Source: Methanoregula sp. (GTDB lineage Archaea > Halobacteriota > Methanomicrobia > Methanomicrobiales > Methanospirillaceae). From it: DNA of 64,000 bases. The stretch covers positions 186,001 to 250,000 of the forward strand of contig NZ_JALOCH010000003.1 in the NCBI RefSeq assembly GCF_023227875.1. Reading direction: 5' to 3'. The position numbers were made by a program, and so were the translations under genes. The notes under the pieces are model-generated. The model saw only the letters and a program-made list of their open reading frames with translations. It was not told the DNA's origin and made no database searches. Positions 61,803 to 64,000 of the stretch are shown here, piece after piece (the stretch's first letter is position 1; each line of letters begins with the position of its first letter).

Positions 61803-63704
61803 CTACTCCCTCCTGGTGCGGCAGGATTCGAGAAGTTTCTGGACGCCGGGGAAGAGCGTAAGGTCCGTGTGCGGGAGGAAGGTACTGCCGGTGTACTCGT
61901 CCATGAATGATTTTTCCGCGTTCAGCTCGATGTAAGCAATCTTATACGCGATATCATCGAGGGTCTTTCTCGCCCTGCGGTTGATGAGCGCGATGTTTGC
62001 GCCGGCCACGGCGCCGTTCCCGATGTTTATTATCTGGTCGATCGCGATCTCCGGGATGAGCCCGATGATGGTCGCGTTCTTCTTGTCCAGGTAGTTCCCG
62101 AATGCACCTGCGAAATAGATCGTGGAAATCTCGTTATGGGTCACCCCCGCCTCCTTCATCAGGCTCAGGCACGCAGCATGGACCGAGGCCTTGCTCATGA
62201 TCAGGTTCTTGATATCGTTCTCCGTGATGACAATGTCCTTTCCGATATCCGTCTCCTTTGCCCAGGCAATGACATACTCCGGGAAGTGGGCATTCCTGCG
62301 GATGCGGGGGTTGTTGATCTCCATATTGATCCGGCCGGTGCGGTCGATCACGCAGGCGATGAGGAGTTCGGCGAGCAGGTCGATCAGTCCCGAACCGCAG
62401 ATGCCCCGGGGCCTGATGCCGTTGATGGTCGAGTACTTCGGGTCCAGCGTGACGGGGTCGATCGCGATCTTCTCGATTGCCCCGGGGTTTGCCCGCATGC
62501 CGAAGAGGACCTCCCCGCCTTCGAGTGCGGGACCGGCAGCACCGGCGCAGGAGAACATCCACTCCTTGTTGCCGAGCACGACCTCGAAGTTCGTGCCGAT
62601 GTCCACGAGGAGCGAGATCTCTTCCCGCTCGCCCATGCCGCAGGCAAGGATATCAGCGATGATGTCGCCGCCGATGAAGTCGCTGACAGCCGGGAAGGCA
62701 AACACGCCCCCGTTCGGGTTGCAGGCAATACCGAGCCGGCTGGCAGCAATGGAGAGCGCCCGGCGGACGACCGGAACATAGGGCTCGGCGATCATGTATG
62801 CGGGATCGATCCCGAGGAGCATGTGGGTCATCACCGTGTTGCCGGCCACGACCACTTCATAGATGTCCTCTCGGTCGATCCCTGCCGTGTTGGACGCGGT
62901 AGTAAGGGCCTGGTTGATGCTCTCCGCGGCAAGGGCCTGGAGTTTTACAAGACCGTTCTTCCGGGCAAAGTTGACCCGGGCCAGGATGTCCTCCCCGCAG
63001 CTGATCTGCTTGTTGTAATTGGATGCAACGCAGACGACCTTACCCGTGACCAGGTCCCAGAGGTAGACGACAACGGTTGTCGACCCGAGGTCGACTGCTG
63101 CGCCGTAGACCCTCTTCGAGGTATCGTTCTCCTGGAGATCGATGACACGGTACCCTCCGGGCACGAGCCCGATGGTCGCAGTCACGTTCCAGTCGCTGTG
63201 ACGCAGGATTCCCGGCATCTCGCGGAGCACCTCGAGCGGGACGTACATCTTCTCCGCCACCGGCCCCCCGCTTTTCTGGATCCCCCACAGGAGCCGGGAC
63301 AGGTCGGGGGAAGGATCGGCAAGGCTTGGTGGCTGGAGCTGGACATAGTATTTCTTCACGGACGGCCGGAAATCGATCTCCTGGTCCAGTCCCTCCACGA
63401 GGATCTTCTGCTCCTGGATGAGAGTGCTCTCCGGCACGACCACGTGAAGGTCGCCCTGGATTGTTGTCTCGCAGGCAAGGCAGGCGCCCTTCTGCAGCTC
63501 GGCTTCCGTGAAGAACCGGCCGTACTTCTGGCGGTCGAAGTCCACCCGGCCGGACTGGATGTAGACAATACATTTTCCGCACTTGCCCAGGCCTCCGCAG
63601 ACCACGTTCATGGAGAGGCCGGCCCGCTGGGCAGCGTCGAGGACTGTTGTCCCGCGTTCGACATCGATCTTGCGGTAACTGGGGAGGAAGGTAACGGTCC
63701 GCAT
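61803..63704 (-). CDS. RACE-type ATP-dependent reductive activator of corrinoid proteins
   Basis: A 633-residue protein. An N-terminal 2Fe-2S ferredoxin domain has Cys36, 42, 45 and 78 (CGGLGKCGKC ... CLAC), followed by a linker and a large ASKHA-type ATPase (AAVDLGSTTVVVYL, SCGEDILARV, LLVDIGTNFEVVLG, FAGAFGNYLD). Such proteins use ATP to reduce inactive Co(II) to Co(I) in corrinoid methyl carriers. The ATG immediately follows the cdhE stop, so the two are coupled. Confidence 0.92.
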   Translation of the reverse strand: MRTVTFLPSYRKIDVERGTTVLDAAQRAGLSMNVVCGGLGKCGKCIVYIQSGRVDFDRQKYGRFFTEAELQKGACLACETTIQGDLHVVVPESTLIQEQKILVEGLDQEIDFRPSVKKYYVQLQPPSLADPSPDLSRLLWGIQKSGGPVAEKMYVPLEVLREMPGILRHSDWNVTATIGLVPGGYRVIDLQENDTSKRVYGAAVDLGSTTVVVYLWDLVTGKVVCVASNYNKQISCGEDILARVNFARKNGLVKLQALAAESINQALTTASNTAGIDREDIYEVVVAGNTVMTHMLLGIDPAYMIAEPYVPVVRRALSIAASRLGIACNPNGGVFAFPAVSDFIGGDIIADILACGMGEREEISLLVDIGTNFEVVLGNKEWMFSCAGAAGPALEGGEVLFGMRANPGAIEKIAIDPVTLDPKYSTINGIRPRGICGSGLIDLLAELLIACVIDRTGRINMEINNPRIRRNAHFPEYVIAWAKETDIGKDIVITENDIKNLIMSKASVHAACLSLMKEAGVTHNEISTIYFAGAFGNYLDKKNATIIGLIPEIAIDQIINIGNGAVAGANIALINRRARKTLDDIAYKIAYIELNAEKSFMDEYTGSTFLPHTDLTLFPGVQKLLESCRTRRE

Positions 63705-64000
63705 CTACTTTTTCCACTCCTCGTGCAGGAATTCCCCGATCTCCGCGGCATCGCGGGGACCGACGAGGACTTTCCAGCCGGTTGCATCCTCGATCCTCCC
63801 GGAGAGCGGCGAGGCATACCCGGGGATGATCAGCTTCCGGTGCGTTACTTCGTCCTCGACCCCGAATTTTTTAATCGAGTCCCGTACGAGCATCTCGGAG
63901 AGTTTGCCGGCGGCAACGGCGGTCAGGACCGAGAGCCCTTCCGTGTCCACGATCAGCATGAAGCAGGGGATGCGGGTAGACTCGAGGTAACCCTGGAGCG
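63705..64000 (-). CDS. cdhE: Acetyl-CoA decarbonylase/synthase gamma subunit, C-terminal part
   Basis: The gene continues past the right edge; the last 97 codons are visible. MLIVDTEGLSVLTAVAAGKLSE and LIIPGYASPLSGRIEDATGWKVLVGP are in pieces the known C-terminal pattern of the large corrinoid Fe-S subunit. It accepts methyl groups on its corrinoid from tetrahydrosarcinapterin and passes them to CdhC. The partner genes are expected just outside the window. Confidence 0.9.
   Translation of the reverse strand, partial: LQGYLESTRIPCFMLIVDTEGLSVLTAVAAGKLSEMLVRDSIKKFGVEDEVTHRKLIIPGYASPLSGRIEDATGWKVLVGPRDAAEIGEFLHEEWKK

Overview
This 64 kb window looks like part of the chromosome of a methanogenic archaeon, most likely a Methanomicrobiales member close to Methanoregula. 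The archaeal markers are TBP, TFS, Pth2, TruD, an archaeal-lipid CDP-alcohol transferase, archaeosortase A and the pyruvoyl arginine decarboxylase. The methanogen markers are a CdhE fragment with CooC and a corrinoid activator, a complete-looking anaerobic corrin-ring operon, and a Methanomicrobiales-type repeat surface protein. The lineage is my inference from gene content and protein style; no rRNA or tRNA gene is visible to confirm it.

Layout. 0-5 kb: surface protein (cut by the left edge), a cobalt ECF transporter operon (cbiM, PDGLE protein, cbiQ, cbiO, small protein) and an HprK-like P-loop protein. 5-19 kb: NudC-type Nudix enzyme and a signalling block: a pseudo-receiver/coiled-coil protein, CheW, a PAS-MCP, a SatP-type acetate transporter, two tiny genes, a divergent HTH-PAS-histidine kinase, a single-domain response regulator, then a P-type Ca2+ ATPase. 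19-32.5 kb: mostly housekeeping, including an ABC-2 exporter pair, methyltransferases, pth2-truD, sppA, a riboflavin-pathway reductase, an inositol-lipid synthase, artA, tfs, and a MarR/SRPBCC pair.

32.6-39.2 kb is an accessory island. It holds a HicA-HicB pair with unusual hairpins, 1.2 kb of gene-free DNA packed with palindromes and tandem repeats, a TBP gene beside a half-length divergent TBP paralogue with a copied promoter, and then AT-rich genes for a GIY-YIG protein, an HNH/zinc-ribbon protein and a large AAA/TOPRIM-like ATPase. Copies of one ~40 bp repeat sit in the gaps between these genes. This is the most likely place for an undescribed (defence-like) system.

39.2-45 kb is the operon cbiT-L-F-G-H-C-D-E, which makes the corrin ring and fits with the cobalt importer at the left end. 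45-59 kb: a MutY-like glycosylase lacking its Fe-S cysteines, mutL-mutS, a membrane HExxH protein, a YyaL-like protein, a 2H-phosphoesterase/metallophosphoesterase fusion, a HAD hydrolase, arginine decarboxylase and a RelE remnant. 59-64 kb: an AbrB-like regulator with a perfect inverted repeat upstream, then (minus strand) cdhE - RACE-type ferredoxin/ASKHA protein - MetE-core-like protein - cooC, which ties corrinoid methyl transfer to the acetyl-CoA decarbonylase/synthase.

No IS transposase, CRISPR array, rRNA or tRNA was recognised.
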